Shown here: piece by piece, positions 49,668-58,787 of the stretch
Layout: the number at the start of each line of letters is the position of its first letter
Numbering within the stretch: the stretch's first letter is position 1
Source of the DNA: Deinococcus aquaedulcis
GTDB lineage: Bacteria; Deinococcota; Deinococci; Deinococcales; Deinococcaceae
DNA length: 64,000 bases
Direction: 5' to 3'
NCBI RefSeq assembly: GCF_019693445.1
Contig: NZ_JAHRBL010000002.1
Span: 334,828-398,827 of the forward strand
Translations under genes and position numbers: made by a program
Notes under the pieces: generated by a model
What the model saw: the letters and a program-made list of their open reading frames with translations, nothing else
Databases searched by the model: none
Told to the model about the DNA's origin: nothing

Positions 49668-51075
49668 GGGCTTCTCCGGGCTTCAGAAAGGTGCGCACGC
49701 GCTCCAGCAGATACGTTTCCAGGTCCGACACCTCAGCGCCGCCTGCCGCGAAGCGGGCAAAACCCAGGGCGGTGGGCAGATCATCGGCGTCGCGCAGCCC
49801 CACGGCCGGCAGGTCGGGGCTCAGACTGCGCACGGTCAGCATCTCGGCATCGAAGACGGGGTTCACGTGCAGCACCTCCAGCGCCGGACACAGCCGCCGG
49901 GCGGCGCGCAGGGCCGCGTGGAAGACGCCGGGCGGATCGTTCTCCACTCCGTCGGACACCACGAGCACCGTCTGCGCGCCCCAGTCCAGAGCGTCCAGCA
50001 GCCGTTCGGTCAGATTGGTCTGCCCAGCCGCCTGCACCAGAAGAGAAGAGGGAGTGGGCTGGGTCCAGAAGGCGCGGTAGGTACCAGCCGGGCACCCGGC
50101 GCGCAGCAGCAGATCGGTGGCCAGGGCCAGCGCCAGGGGGCGGCGGCGCTTCTCGCGGGACCCCGAGGCCGAAAAGGAATTGTCCAGCACCGCCGCCACC
50201 CGGCCCGGTGAAAGGGGAAGCGGCGCCCTCTTCAACACGGCCCGAGCGGCGCGGCCAAGCCAGTCTTCCAGTTCGGCGGCGCGGGCCTGCCGCTCGGTCA
50301 GCGGCATGGCCAGCACGTACAGACACAGGGCCGTGAGGGGCAGGCGCTCCGGGCGCACCTCTACCACCCCCGCACTGCGGCGCTGCACGCGCAGCCGCTC
50401 ATCTTCCGTCAGGCGGGCGGTCATGCGCCCGGCCAGTTCCTGCGGGGGAATTCCGTGCCGTACCGCCAATCCCTGGGCCACGCTGTAGGGCAGCGCATAG
50501 ACCGCCTGGGTGCTATAGCGGGCCTGGCGATAGGTTTCCAGCAGCGGCGTGCGAAAAGCGCGGCGAAAGGTGCCGAACAGGAACTCGGGCAGTTCGCCGC
50601 CCAGGTGAAGGTGGGCGTGCAGGGCTGCTGCGCGCACGAGGCGGCGGTATTTGACCGCCTGAAACGTCAGGTCCCGCTGCCCAGCCATGTGGGCCCGCAC
50701 CAGGGCGCGCGTGCGCCGGTTGTTCACCCGTTCCCGGCGCAGGCGCGCCAGCAGTTTCCAGCTGCGCTGGGGTGGCAGGCGGCGCAGGGCGGCCCCCAGC
50801 AGCGCGTTTTCCTCGGCGCGGAAGTCAGGCGGGGTTTCGCGGCCCGTGCGCAGCAGGTTCACGATAATTTCGGCGGCGTTGAAATCGTTCACGCCTGCCG
50901 CCAGGGTGCGCGCATACAGGCGCCGGTAGTTGCCCAGTATGTAGGCGTGCAGAAACTGCACACTGACCCGCTGTTCGTCAGCGGTGTGATAGAACTCCCG
51001 CTGCCCACTACAGGCAAACGCGGCGTTCAGAAACAGGATCAGGTCTTCGCGGGCAATGGTGTCGTGGCTGGGCAT
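49654..51075 (-). CDS. vWA-domain protein with TROVE-like helical N-terminus
   Basis: A 473-residue protein. Residues about 1-280 are helical, with conserved-looking blocks (YILGNYRRLYARTLAAGVNDFN; RVNNRRTRALVRAHMAG; VKYRRLVRAAALHAHLHL) reminiscent of, but not clearly, the HEAT-like RNA-binding part of Ro60/Rsr proteins. A C-terminal vWA domain (about 290-473) has the MIDAS DNSFS (298-302) and VVSDGVEND. Ro-type proteins pair the same two modules. The ATG at 51075 follows a GGGAGGGG ribosome-binding site. First gene of the two-gene unit with the ARPP-2-like protein. Confidence 0.65.
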   Translation of the reverse strand: MPSHDTIAREDLILFLNAAFACSGQREFYHTADEQRVSVQFLHAYILGNYRRLYARTLAAGVNDFNAAEIIVNLLRTGRETPPDFRAEENALLGAALRRLPPQRSWKLLARLRRERVNNRRTRALVRAHMAGQRDLTFQAVKYRRLVRAAALHAHLHLGGELPEFLFGTFRRAFRTPLLETYRQARYSTQAVYALPYSVAQGLAVRHGIPPQELAGRMTARLTEDERLRVQRRSAGVVEVRPERLPLTALCLYVLAMPLTERQARAAELEDWLGRAARAVLKRAPLPLSPGRVAAVLDNSFSASGSREKRRRPLALALATDLLLRAGCPAGTYRAFWTQPTPSSLLVQAAGQTNLTERLLDALDWGAQTVLVVSDGVENDPPGVFHAALRAARRLCPALEVLHVNPVFDAEMLTVRSLSPDLPAVGLRDADDLPTALGFARFAAGGAEVSDLETYLLERVRTFLKPGEAHVDP

Positions 51076-51308
51076 GGGGGTCCCCTCCCTGGGACCAGCA
51101 TGGGGAATCGCCGAGGGGGGCATGCAGAACGCCGCCCGGGGAAGGGCGGCGTGACGGCAAGGGGCAACCTCCAAAGGGATGTCTCGGAAGTCACGCCAGA
51201 GTCCCACAGGCAGCGTTCCGTGTTCCACTGTAGAGCACGGCGGGGCTAGAGCGACCCGCCAGATGACGGAGGGCAAGCTGCCGCAATGGCGCAGCGGACG
51301 GCCCCTCG

Positions 51309-52391
51309 TTACGTCGTGCGCGCGGCCCGAGCGTAGGGCGCCGGCAGTTCCAGCGGCGCCCCCAGCAATTGCGCCGCCGCCTGGGCCCAGTGGGGGTCGC
51401 CCAGCAGGGGGCGGCCCAGAGCGATCAGGTCGGCGTGGCCGTTCTGCAGCAGGCCCTCGGCGCGCTCTGGGGTGTCAATCATGCCCACCGCCATCACGGC
51501 GAGGTCCGGCACGGCGGCCTTGACGTGGGCGGCCAGCGGCGATTGATACGCGGGGCCCACCGGAATCTGCTGCGCCGGGGTCAGGCCGCCGCTGCTGATG
51601 TCCAGGGCGTCCACCCCCTCGCGCGACAGCAGGTCGGCCAGCGCCAGCGTCTGGTCCAGGTCCCAGCCGCCCTCGGCCCAGTCGGTGGCGGACAGGCGCA
51701 CGAACAACGGTTTGTGGTAAGGCCACGCTTCACGCACCGCGCGGGTCACCTCCAGCAGCAGGCGCACGCGGTTTTCAAAGGGGCCGCCGTAGGCGTCGGT
51801 GCGGCTGTTCGAGAGCGGCGAGAGAAACTGGTGCAGCAGGTAGCCGTGCGCGGCGTGGATTTCCACGGCGTCAAAGCCGGCAATCTCGGCGCGGCGGGCG
51901 GCGCGGGCAAAGGCGGCAGGCACAGCGGCCAGGTCATCGGCCGTCATGGGCGTGGGGGTGCGCAGCGCCTCTGTGTAGGGCTGGTCGTCCGGGCCCAGCA
52001 CCGCCCAGCCGCCGCGCTCGTCGGGCACGGCGCCGCGCCCGCGCCAGGGGGCATAGGTGCTGGCCTTGCGCCCCGCGTGCGCCAGTTGCACGCCAATGCG
52101 CCCGCCCTGGGCATGCACAAAGTCGGTCACCCGGCCCAGCGCCGTGATGTGCCGGTCATCCCACAGCCCCAGGTCCTCGGGGCTGATGCGGCCTTCGGGG
52201 CTCACCGCCGTGGCTTCGGTGAAAATCAGGCCGGCGCCGCCCAGGGCGTACTGGCCCAGGTGCACCAGATGAAAGTCGTTGGCCAGGCCCTGGTGGGCCG
52301 AGTACATGCACATGGGCGAGACCACCACGCGGTTGGGCAGCGTCAGGCCGCGCACCTTGAGGGGGCGGAACAGCAGGGGATCGGCGGTCAT
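51309..52391 (-). CDS. Old yellow enzyme family NADPH dehydrogenase (YqjM-like)
   Basis: A 360-residue FMN-dependent ene-reductase. The thermophilic-like/YqjM subclass is marked by SPMCMYSA with the redox-modulating Cys (about 28), QLAHAGRK, HAAHGYLLHQFLSPLSNSRTDAYGG with the His-His substrate ligands, and the C-terminal GRPLLGDPHWA. It reduces activated alkenes such as enones. The ATG has TAGGCT six bases upstream. Monocistronic. Confidence 0.93.
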   Translation of the reverse strand: MTADPLLFRPLKVRGLTLPNRVVVSPMCMYSAHQGLANDFHLVHLGQYALGGAGLIFTEATAVSPEGRISPEDLGLWDDRHITALGRVTDFVHAQGGRIGVQLAHAGRKASTYAPWRGRGAVPDERGGWAVLGPDDQPYTEALRTPTPMTADDLAAVPAAFARAARRAEIAGFDAVEIHAAHGYLLHQFLSPLSNSRTDAYGGPFENRVRLLLEVTRAVREAWPYHKPLFVRLSATDWAEGGWDLDQTLALADLLSREGVDALDISSGGLTPAQQIPVGPAYQSPLAAHVKAAVPDLAVMAVGMIDTPERAEGLLQNGHADLIALGRPLLGDPHWAQAAAQLLGAPLELPAPYARAARTT

Positions 52392-52800
52392 GGCGCCAGC
52401 CTAGTGCCGCTGGCCCGCCAGCCGCCAGGGGCGCCGGGTTTACGGAAAACAGAGGGTGATGAGAGGGCCGAGGCCTGAGGGTGTCATCGGAGCGGATGGG
52501 CAGGGTGGGGGCAGTGGGGACCGATGCGCTTTGAGCCTGTGGGAGGACCGAAAGGAAGCCACTTTGAGCCTTGCCGCTGGGTGCTGCTGCGAGTTGCTGT
52601 CGAAACCCTGGTGCGCCGAAAGGTTCACACCCCTCACCAAAGTGTGGATGACCTCTTCCCTCTTGCGCCTTCCCACCGAACCTGGACCCGGAGAGCTGCG
52701 CCGCACGGCAAGGCACGTCCCAGACGACGCCTTTCTGGTCTCCACTGCTGATTGCCGTTAGAACTCCCTGGCCCACCGAACAGTCGGTATCCCTCATTCC
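52392..52800. other. Intergenic region upstream of the OYE gene
   Basis: Apart from the OYE -10 element at its left edge, I see no gene, hairpin or tRNA-like structure in these 409 bases. ORFs on both strands lack any family resemblance. Confidence 0.4.
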
Positions 52801-53388
52801 CTACCCGCCCGTGCGCCGTGCCTGCCATGCCGTATGCGCCGCCTGAGCGAGGTCGGCGGCCAGGGCCCAGAAGGCTGCTTCCCGCTCCAACAACGCCCCA
52901 GCCGTGGCCGCGCCGCGCCGGGGCTGGCGGTACGGCACCGCCTCCAGGCGCGGTAGGAGCGTCCAGTGGGAGGCCCGGGCCACCGCTGCCTGGGCCGCTT
53001 GCAGGGCAACCTCTTCGGATACAGCCTGCGCCGCCATCACCAGCGCCCCGTAGGCCGCCGAGAGCCGCTGCACCGCGCGCACGTCCGGCGCGTACACCCA
53101 GGGGCCGTGCTCGCCCAGCAGGGCCAGAAACCCGGTCCATTCGCTGCGCAGCAGGGCCCCCGGCAGCGCGTGGGGCCCCAGGTCGCGCGGCAACCAGGGC
53201 CGCACGCCCAGCAGGTCGGGGGCCAGGGTGCGCTCGCCCGCCAGTTCGGCGCCAACCCGCGCGGCAGCCCCCGGGGAGTCGAGGTCGCGCAGCTCGGTCA
53301 GGTGCGAGAGCTGGGCGCGGCCGGCCGGGCTTAAGGGCAACGCGCGGGGACGGGGCTGGCCCAGGGCGGCCCAACGGTCCAGGGTCAT
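52801..53388 (-). CDS. Hypothetical Ala/Leu-rich protein downstream of an ABC operon
   Basis: A 195-residue, helix-rich soluble protein with no recognised domain. It opens with a polar segment containing LSPAGRAQLSHLTELRDLDSPGAAARVGAEL and ends in three Ala-rich helices. It starts 16 bases after the last ABC permease gene on the same strand, so it is probably the fourth gene of that operon. There is no signal peptide or membrane helix. Confidence 0.55.
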   Translation of the reverse strand: MTLDRWAALGQPRPRALPLSPAGRAQLSHLTELRDLDSPGAAARVGAELAGERTLAPDLLGVRPWLPRDLGPHALPGALLRSEWTGFLALLGEHGPWVYAPDVRAVQRLSAAYGALVMAAQAVSEEVALQAAQAAVARASHWTLLPRLEAVPYRQPRRGAATAGALLEREAAFWALAADLAQAAHTAWQARRTGG

Positions 53389-53404
53389 GGGCGGGCCGCG
53401 GGCA

Positions 53405-54193
53405 TCAGCTGCTGGCGCTGGTGTAACTGGCCACGGCGCGGCCCCAGAACCAGCGGGTCAGGGCGAACAGGCCAGCGGCCACCAGCGGCGAGACCAGCGC
53501 CAGTGCGGGCGTCAGGGTCCCGGTCAGGGCCTGGGCAGGCACGGTGGTGATCAGGGCCACCGGCACCACAAAGGTCAGCAGCAGGCGCACCGGCACCGGA
53601 AAGGCGGTGGCCGGAAAGCGCGCGGCCCCAAACAGGCCGTTGAACAGTTCAGTGACATTCTGGGTTTTCACGAACCAGAAGGCGGTGGTGCTCAGGCCCA
53701 GCCAGATGCAGTACACGATCACCAGCGCCGAGAGATACAGCGCGCCCGCTGCCAGCCACCCGGCCAGCGTGAGGCTTAGGCCGCTGGCTGCGTAGACCAG
53801 CAGGCCCAGGCCCAGCAGCACGTCGGGCAGCCGCAGCAGATTCAGATACCGCACCGACACGTTGAACTGCGCGTCAATGGGCTTGAGCAGTGTGAAATCC
53901 ATGTTGCCGGTGCGGATGGCCTCGGCCACCTTGCTCATGTTCGGCTGCACCACCACTGAGATAAAGCCTTCGGTGAGCATAAAAAAGCCCGTGACCAGCA
54001 GGGCCTCGCGGAAGGTCCAGCCGCCCACCTGCTGCACGCCGGGCTGGCTGAACAGCAGCGACAGGCCCAGCAGGGCCACCCCCGCCTCGCCCAGGCTGGC
54101 GAGCACCGCCCCCACAAAGTTGGCGCGGTACTCCAGCTGCGCCGAGACGCTGGCGGCGGTGAACACCCGGATCAGGCGCAGGGCGCGCCTCAT
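53405..54193 (-). CDS. ABC-2-type permease (DUF990 family), second subunit
   Basis: A 262-residue membrane protein with six helices, of the COG3694-type ABC-2 exporters. The pattern FTAASVSAQLEYRANFVGAVL, GFFMLTEGFISVVVQPNM and GNMDFTLLKPIDAQF is typical. With the preceding permease it should form a heterodimer driven by the ATPase encoded first. The substrate is unknown; related systems export antibiotics or lipids. Its ATG overlaps the stop of the other permease (ATGA). Confidence 0.85.
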   Translation of the reverse strand: MRRALRLIRVFTAASVSAQLEYRANFVGAVLASLGEAGVALLGLSLLFSQPGVQQVGGWTFREALLVTGFFMLTEGFISVVVQPNMSKVAEAIRTGNMDFTLLKPIDAQFNVSVRYLNLLRLPDVLLGLGLLVYAASGLSLTLAGWLAAGALYLSALVIVYCIWLGLSTTAFWFVKTQNVTELFNGLFGAARFPATAFPVPVRLLLTFVVPVALITTVPAQALTGTLTPALALVSPLVAAGLFALTRWFWGRAVASYTSASS

Positions 54194-54993
54194 GCCCCCA
54201 CCGCGCCGTAGCGGCGCAGGCCCACGCGCCACACGGCGTAGCGCACGACCCCGAAAATCAGGCCCCAGGCCAGCAGCACCGCGCCGCCCTGCAGGGCCTG
54301 GGCCAGCGTGGCCTTGCCGGAAAGCAGCTGCGCGGGCAGGCCCAGCATGTAGGGAAAGGGGGTCCAGACCGCCACGCGCTGCACCCAGTCCGGGTAAAAG
54401 GCCAGTGGCGCGAACATGCCGCCCAGCGCGGCGTACAGCAGCCACACCAGTTCCTGAAAGCTGGTGGAGGAATCGGTCCAGAAGGCCAGCAGGCCAATCG
54501 TGTATTCCCACAGGAAGCGCGCCGTGAACCCCAGCACCGCCAGCAGGGCGGCCGCCGGGTAGGCCCACCACTGCGCCGTGAACTCCGCCCCCGAGAGCCA
54601 CGCAAACAGGGCCACCAGCCCCAGCAGCGCCGGCAGGCGCACAAAGCGCTCGGCCACGTGGCCCAGGAAGTAGGTCCAGAAGGGGTCCAGCGGGCGCAGC
54701 AGCCACGGCGACAGCTGCCCCTGGCGAATGGCGGGATCCAGTTCGTGGGCCACCCACACCACCATCAGCTGCGAAATCAGCCAGGTGGAGAGAAAGTAGG
54801 TGGCGAACTCGGCGGGCGTGTACCCGCGCACCTGCCCGCCGGGGGCGGCCTCGGCCTGCGCCATCCAGACCAGCATCATCACCAGCGAGAGGGTGCCCGA
54901 CAGCATCCAGATCACCACCTCGGCGCGGTATTCGGTCATCAGGGCAAACTGGGTGGCAAACAGCACGCGCACCTTGCGCCACGCCCAGTTCAC
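54190..54993 (-). CDS. ABC-2-type permease, first subunit
   Basis: A 267-residue, six-helix membrane protein of the COG4587 type (ATQFALMTEYRAEVVIWML near the start, QGQLSPWLLRPLDPFWTYFLGH in the middle). The RPLDP block parallels KPIDA in its partner, showing that the two subunits are homologous. The start is a GTG overlapping the ATPase TGA (GTGA). Confidence 0.85.
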   Translation of the reverse strand: MNWAWRKVRVLFATQFALMTEYRAEVVIWMLSGTLSLVMMLVWMAQAEAAPGGQVRGYTPAEFATYFLSTWLISQLMVVWVAHELDPAIRQGQLSPWLLRPLDPFWTYFLGHVAERFVRLPALLGLVALFAWLSGAEFTAQWWAYPAAALLAVLGFTARFLWEYTIGLLAFWTDSSTSFQELVWLLYAALGGMFAPLAFYPDWVQRVAVWTPFPYMLGLPAQLLSGKATLAQALQGGAVLLAWGLIFGVVRYAVWRVGLRRYGAVGA

Positions 54994-56015
54994 CGGACCA
55001 CCTCCCCGGTCTGGGTGGGGGCCGGACGCGCGCCGAACAGCTCGGCCATCACGGTTTCCAGCGGGGGGTCTTCCACCGTCAGGTCGGCTACATCCAGCGC
55101 GGAGAGCAGCCGGGCGGCGCGCTCGCTGACCTCGGCGCGGGGCACCGTAAGTTCGGCGCTCAGGCCATCGCTGCTGACCACCTCGCCGTAGGCTGCCAGC
55201 GCCTGGGCCGACGCGGGGCGGCGCAGTTGCAGGCGGATGGTCTTGCCGCTGCTGCCGCGTTCGGCCAGGGCGTGCAGGTCGCCGTCAAAGACCACCTCGC
55301 CCGCGTCAATGACCAGAATGCGCCGGGCCAGGGCGGTCACATCGGCCATGTAGTGGCTGGTGAGCATGACGGTGGCCCCGTAGCGTTCGTTGTAGTCGCG
55401 CACAAAGGCCCGCACGGCTTCCTGCATGTTCACGTCCAGGCCAATGGTGGGTTCATCCAAAAACAGCACCTTTGGTCGGTGCAGCAGCGCGGCGGCCAGC
55501 TCACACTTCATGCGCTCGCCCAGCGAGAGCTTGCGCACCTGCTTTTTCAGGATGCCTTCCAGGCCCAGCACCTCAGTGAATTCGGCCATGGTGGCTCGGT
55601 ACTGATCGTCGGGGATTTCATAGACCGCCTGATTGATCAGGAACGAATCCAGGGCAGGCAGATCCCACATCAGCTGCTGCTTTTGCCCCATGACCAGGGT
55701 GATGGTCTTCAGGAAATCGCGCTCCCGGCGCCGGGGCTCGAAGCCCGCCACCCGCACCTCACCGCCCGAGGGGTGCAGCAGCCCCGAGAGCATTTTCAGC
55801 GTGGTGGTTTTGCCCGCGCCGTTGGGGCCCAGAAAGCCCACCACCTCGCCGGGTGAGAGCGAAAAGGACACGCCGCGCACCGCCTGCACCTGCCGGGTCT
55901 GACGCCGCACAAAGGCGCGCACGCTGCCCAGGAAGCCCGGTTCCTTGTCGTGCACGGCGTAGGATTTGCTGAGGTCGCGCACGTACACCGCCGCGTCAGG
56001 TGAGGGCAAGGTCAT
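54990..56015 (-). CDS. ABC transporter ATP-binding protein (COG4586 type)
   Basis: A 341-residue ATPase. Walker A is GPNGAGKTT, the signature region is LSLGERMKCELAAALLH (LSLGE in place of LSGGQ, as usual in this subclass), Walker B is VLFLDEPTIGLD, and the H-loop is TSHYMADV. A long N-terminal lead with EPGFLGSVRAFVRR and a C-terminal extension are typical of COG4586. It is the first gene of the three-component exporter. TAGGCT lies about ten bases before the ATG; the upstream extension of the frame is a shadow of the divergent gene. Confidence 0.9.
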   Translation of the reverse strand: MTLPSPDAAVYVRDLSKSYAVHDKEPGFLGSVRAFVRRQTRQVQAVRGVSFSLSPGEVVGFLGPNGAGKTTTLKMLSGLLHPSGGEVRVAGFEPRRRERDFLKTITLVMGQKQQLMWDLPALDSFLINQAVYEIPDDQYRATMAEFTEVLGLEGILKKQVRKLSLGERMKCELAAALLHRPKVLFLDEPTIGLDVNMQEAVRAFVRDYNERYGATVMLTSHYMADVTALARRILVIDAGEVVFDGDLHALAERGSSGKTIRLQLRRPASAQALAAYGEVVSSDGLSAELTVPRAEVSERAARLLSALDVADLTVEDPPLETVMAELFGARPAPTQTGEVVR

Positions 56016-56100
56016 AGTGGCCCCCAGCCTAGAGCAGCGGCGCGGCGGGCGGCTGTAAGCCAGACGGCGGGCCAGGCGCCACTCCCCTACACTGTGGCGC

Positions 56101-57396
56101 GTGGACAACCCACTGCTGATCCTGGGCATTCTCGTGGTGCTGCTGATTTTAAATGGCTTTTTTTCCGGCTCGGAACTGGGGGTGGTCTCGGCGCGCAAGT
56201 CCCGGCTGCAGGGACTGGCCGACCGGGGCAACCGCGCCGCGCAGCGGGCCCTGAATCTGGCCGAGCGTCCCGGAGCGTTCCTGGCGACCGTGCAGATCGG
56301 CATTACCCTGATCGGCACCGTCAGCGCCGTGTTTGCTGGCGACCGTCTGACCCCCCATGTTGAGCGGGCACTGACCCCCCTGCTGGGTTCGGCGGCTGGC
56401 GTGGTGGCTGAACCGACGGTGGTGCTGCTGGTCACCTACCTGTCGCTGGTGCTGGGCGAACTGGCCCCCAAGAGCATTGCCCTGCGCAACCCCGAGGCCC
56501 TGGCGCTGCGGGTGGCGCCGTTTTTCACGCTGCTGTCGGGGCTGACCCGGCCCATCGTGTGGCTGCTGGAAGCCACCACGCGTGGGCTGCTGTGGCTGCT
56601 GGGCCTGCGCGGCGAGCCCCAGGAACACGTGACCGAGGAGGACGTGAAGGCCATCGTGCTGCAGGCCAGCGAAACGGGCGGCCTGGAAGAGGGCGAGCGC
56701 GAGCGCATTGACCACGTGCTGCGCTTTAACGACCGCCGGGTGCGCGAACTGATGACCCCCCGGGGCGACGCCACCCTGATTCCGGCCACCGCGCCCCTGG
56801 ACGACGTGGTGAGCCGCGCCCTGGCCGCGCCGCATGACCGCTACCCGGTGGTGGACGGCCACAGTCAGGTGGTGGGCCAGATCAGCGTGGTGGACCTGCT
56901 GCAGGCCGTGCACACCGGCGAGGCGTGGCTGGACCGGGTGCGCCCGGTGATCTACGTGCCCGAAACCGCCTGGGCCGAGGATGTCCTGAACCGCCTGACC
57001 CAGCAGGGGCACCAGCAGATTGCCATTGCCGTGGATGAATTCGGCATGTTTACCGGCCTGATCACCTCCACCGACCTGCTGCGCGAACTCGCCGGCGCCG
57101 ACCAGCCCGCCGATCCCAATGAACTGTTCCGCCGCGACGACGGCTCGTATCTGGCCGACGGCGCCCTGGCCATGCACGACCTGCGCGAGCGACTGCCGCT
57201 GCCCCGCTTGGAGCGCGAGGATTTCAGCACGCTGGCGGGGTATGTGCTGGGGGCGATGGGGGAGTTTCCGCAGGTGGGGGCGCAGGTGAGGGTGGAGGAC
57301 TGGCTGCTGGAGGTGGTGGATCTGGATGGGGCGCGGATTGATAGGGTGTTGATTGTGCCGCCGGTGGGGGTGGTGGTTGGGGGGGGGATGGAGTGA
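56101..57396 (+). CDS. DUF21/CNNM-type membrane protein with CBS pair and CorC domain
   Basis: A 431-residue protein of the hemolysin-C/CNNM/MpfA group. The DUF21 membrane domain (about 1-190) includes NGFFSGSELGVVSARKSRL and GELAPKSIAL. A CBS pair (about 210-330) contains MTPRGDATLIPA and the AVDEFGMFTGLITSTDLL closing motif, and a CorC_HlyC transporter-associated domain ends the protein. Members take part in Mg2+/Co2+ efflux or homeostasis. The GTG start has TACACT seven bases upstream. The last codons are G-rich and run into a repeat element. Confidence 0.93.
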   Translation: MDNPLLILGILVVLLILNGFFSGSELGVVSARKSRLQGLADRGNRAAQRALNLAERPGAFLATVQIGITLIGTVSAVFAGDRLTPHVERALTPLLGSAAGVVAEPTVVLLVTYLSLVLGELAPKSIALRNPEALALRVAPFFTLLSGLTRPIVWLLEATTRGLLWLLGLRGEPQEHVTEEDVKAIVLQASETGGLEEGERERIDHVLRFNDRRVRELMTPRGDATLIPATAPLDDVVSRALAAPHDRYPVVDGHSQVVGQISVVDLLQAVHTGEAWLDRVRPVIYVPETAWAEDVLNRLTQQGHQQIAIAVDEFGMFTGLITSTDLLRELAGADQPADPNELFRRDDGSYLADGALAMHDLRERLPLPRLEREDFSTLAGYVLGAMGEFPQVGAQVRVEDWLLEVVDLDGARIDRVLIVPPVGVVVGGGME

Positions 57397-57417
57397 GGCG
57401 ATGAGGTTTTCGGACTA

Positions 57418-57912
57418 GCCCCACCCCCCCAGCCCCCCTACCCCGGAGGGGCAGGGGGGAGTTTTCCGCTGCGCTCGGCAAACGTTGACTAACGATTTAG
57501 GGCAGCCTTCCTTCGCCCCGCGTTGTACGCCGTCGCCCTTCTCCGCCCATCGCCTCACGCCCGCGCGCTCCGCGCACGACGGCTTCCGTTGCTTACCCCG
57601 TAGGGGCGAAAGGTGGGGACGCTTAGAACACGAGGTTCTACTTTTGAAAGGCAAAAGCGGCAATGGCTCCTGCTGCTGTTCAAAGTAGAACCTTCTCGCA
57701 CGCACCAAGCCGTCTTGCCCCCCTACCGCCCAGGTCCAGACGAGGCCGTCGTGCCCGAAGGGCGCGGGCCATTGCGCGTTACCAGCGGATGGCGTCGAAG
57801 CCGGACACGTCAATTGGTCGAGCAACCCCAGCCGACGTCAGTAGAAACTCTTGCCCAGCGCAGCGCCACTCCCCCCTGCCCCTCCGGGGTAGGGGGGCTG
57901 GGGGGGTGGGGC
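57418..57912. repeat. 495-bp ORF-less element with perfect 45-bp inverted ends
   Basis: The segment 57418-57462 is the exact reverse complement of 57868-57912 (45 of 45 bases). Each arm is C-rich then G-rich and can itself fold into a hairpin. A second inverted repeat (57634-57648 with 57679-57692, one bulged base) is centred on almost the same point (57663 versus 57665). Between them, further blocks match as diverged inverted copies (CGCTGCGCT then GGCAA; GCACGACGGC). The whole looks like two head-to-head copies of a repeat of about 240 bp, MITE-like or of the Deinococcus small-noncoding-repeat kind. No believable protein is encoded. Confidence 0.85.
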
Positions 57913-57971
57913 CACACCCGCAGCTTCACGCACTCAACCCCATGCCGCGCCAGCAACCGCCCGGCGACCAG

Positions 57972-58703
57972 TCAAGCCCCAGCAGCCAGCGCCCGCAGTT
58001 GCTCCCCGGCCCGCTCCGCCACCACGCCGCCGTGGTACGCCACCACCGTCTGCACATCCAGCCCCGCCAGCTTGCGCACCGAGGCGAGGGCTGTGGGCAT
58101 GTCAGCCGTTACGTCCTCCCGTGGCCCGGTCAGCGCGCCATCTTCTGCGGTCAGGGCGTCCCCGGCAATCAGGATGTTGCCGCCCGGCACGTACAGGCTC
58201 AGGTGGCCGTCCGTGTGCCCGGGCGTGGCCACGACGCGCACCCCGCCGGGCAGCAGGTCGCCGTCCCGCAAGGGCCGGTTCACGGGCACCCGCACCGGCT
58301 CCCGGGTGAGCAGCGTCCGCCACGCGGGGTGCAGATTCGGGTCTTGCAGCATGGCGGCGGCCTGCGCCTCGCTGGGCAGCTTCTGCGCCCGCCGCGTTCC
58401 CGTCACGAACGGCACTTCGTCTTCCAGGGCGTAGACTTCGGCCGCCGTGGCCCGCACCACGTCTTCCAAACTGCCGATATGGTCCAGGTCATGGTGGGTG
58501 ACGACCACGCGGCGCACCTGCCCCAGCGCGTACCCGGCCGCTGCCAGTTCGGCGGTCACAGCTTCCAGCACGCCCGGCAAGCCGGTGTCCACCAGGGTCA
58601 GGGTGTCGTCCGGGCCCACCAGGGCCACTGGGTGAATGAGCATGGGGCCAAACAGGCCGTTGGTGTTCAGCTCCAGCACGATCACATCACCCAGGCGTTG
58701 CAT
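57972..58703 (-). CDS. MBL-fold metallo-hydrolase
   Basis: A 243-residue metallo-beta-lactamase-fold hydrolase. THHDLDHIG (the HxHxDH metal motif, with His-His-Asp-x-Asp-His), TPGHTDGHLSLY, AGDAL and the late VVAYHGG give the zinc ligands in normal order. The substrate is unknown; glyoxalase II-like thioesters or lactones are common. TAGGCT lies seven bases before the ATG. Monocistronic, bounded by the inverted-repeat element and a terminator. Confidence 0.88.
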   Translation of the reverse strand: MQRLGDVIVLELNTNGLFGPMLIHPVALVGPDDTLTLVDTGLPGVLEAVTAELAAAGYALGQVRRVVVTHHDLDHIGSLEDVVRATAAEVYALEDEVPFVTGTRRAQKLPSEAQAAAMLQDPNLHPAWRTLLTREPVRVPVNRPLRDGDLLPGGVRVVATPGHTDGHLSLYVPGGNILIAGDALTAEDGALTGPREDVTADMPTALASVRKLAGLDVQTVVAYHGGVVAERAGEQLRALAAGA

Positions 58704-58744
58704 GCCGCGCAGCCTACGCCGCGCTGCCCACCCAGGGCAAACGA

Positions 58745-58773
58745 AAAACAGCCCCTGCCGCGCAGGCAGGGGC
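58745..58773 (-). terminator. Intrinsic terminator after the ABC permease gene
   Basis: A perfect 9-bp GCCCCTGCC/GGCAGGGGC stem with a 5-base loop is followed on the minus strand by TGTTTTTCG. Confidence 0.85.
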
Positions 58774-58787
58774 CCGTACCAGAGCCG

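Noticed and set aside
48546..51075. Calling the vWA gene a direct Rsr (Ro60) orthologue
   Set aside because: The vWA module is visible but the N-terminal half lacks TROVE signatures I can verify by eye; kept as TROVE-like only.
57415..57825. A 136-residue minus-strand open frame inside the inverted-repeat element
   Set aside because: Most of its sequence comes from the repeat itself, including one 45-bp arm, so coding potential is not supported.
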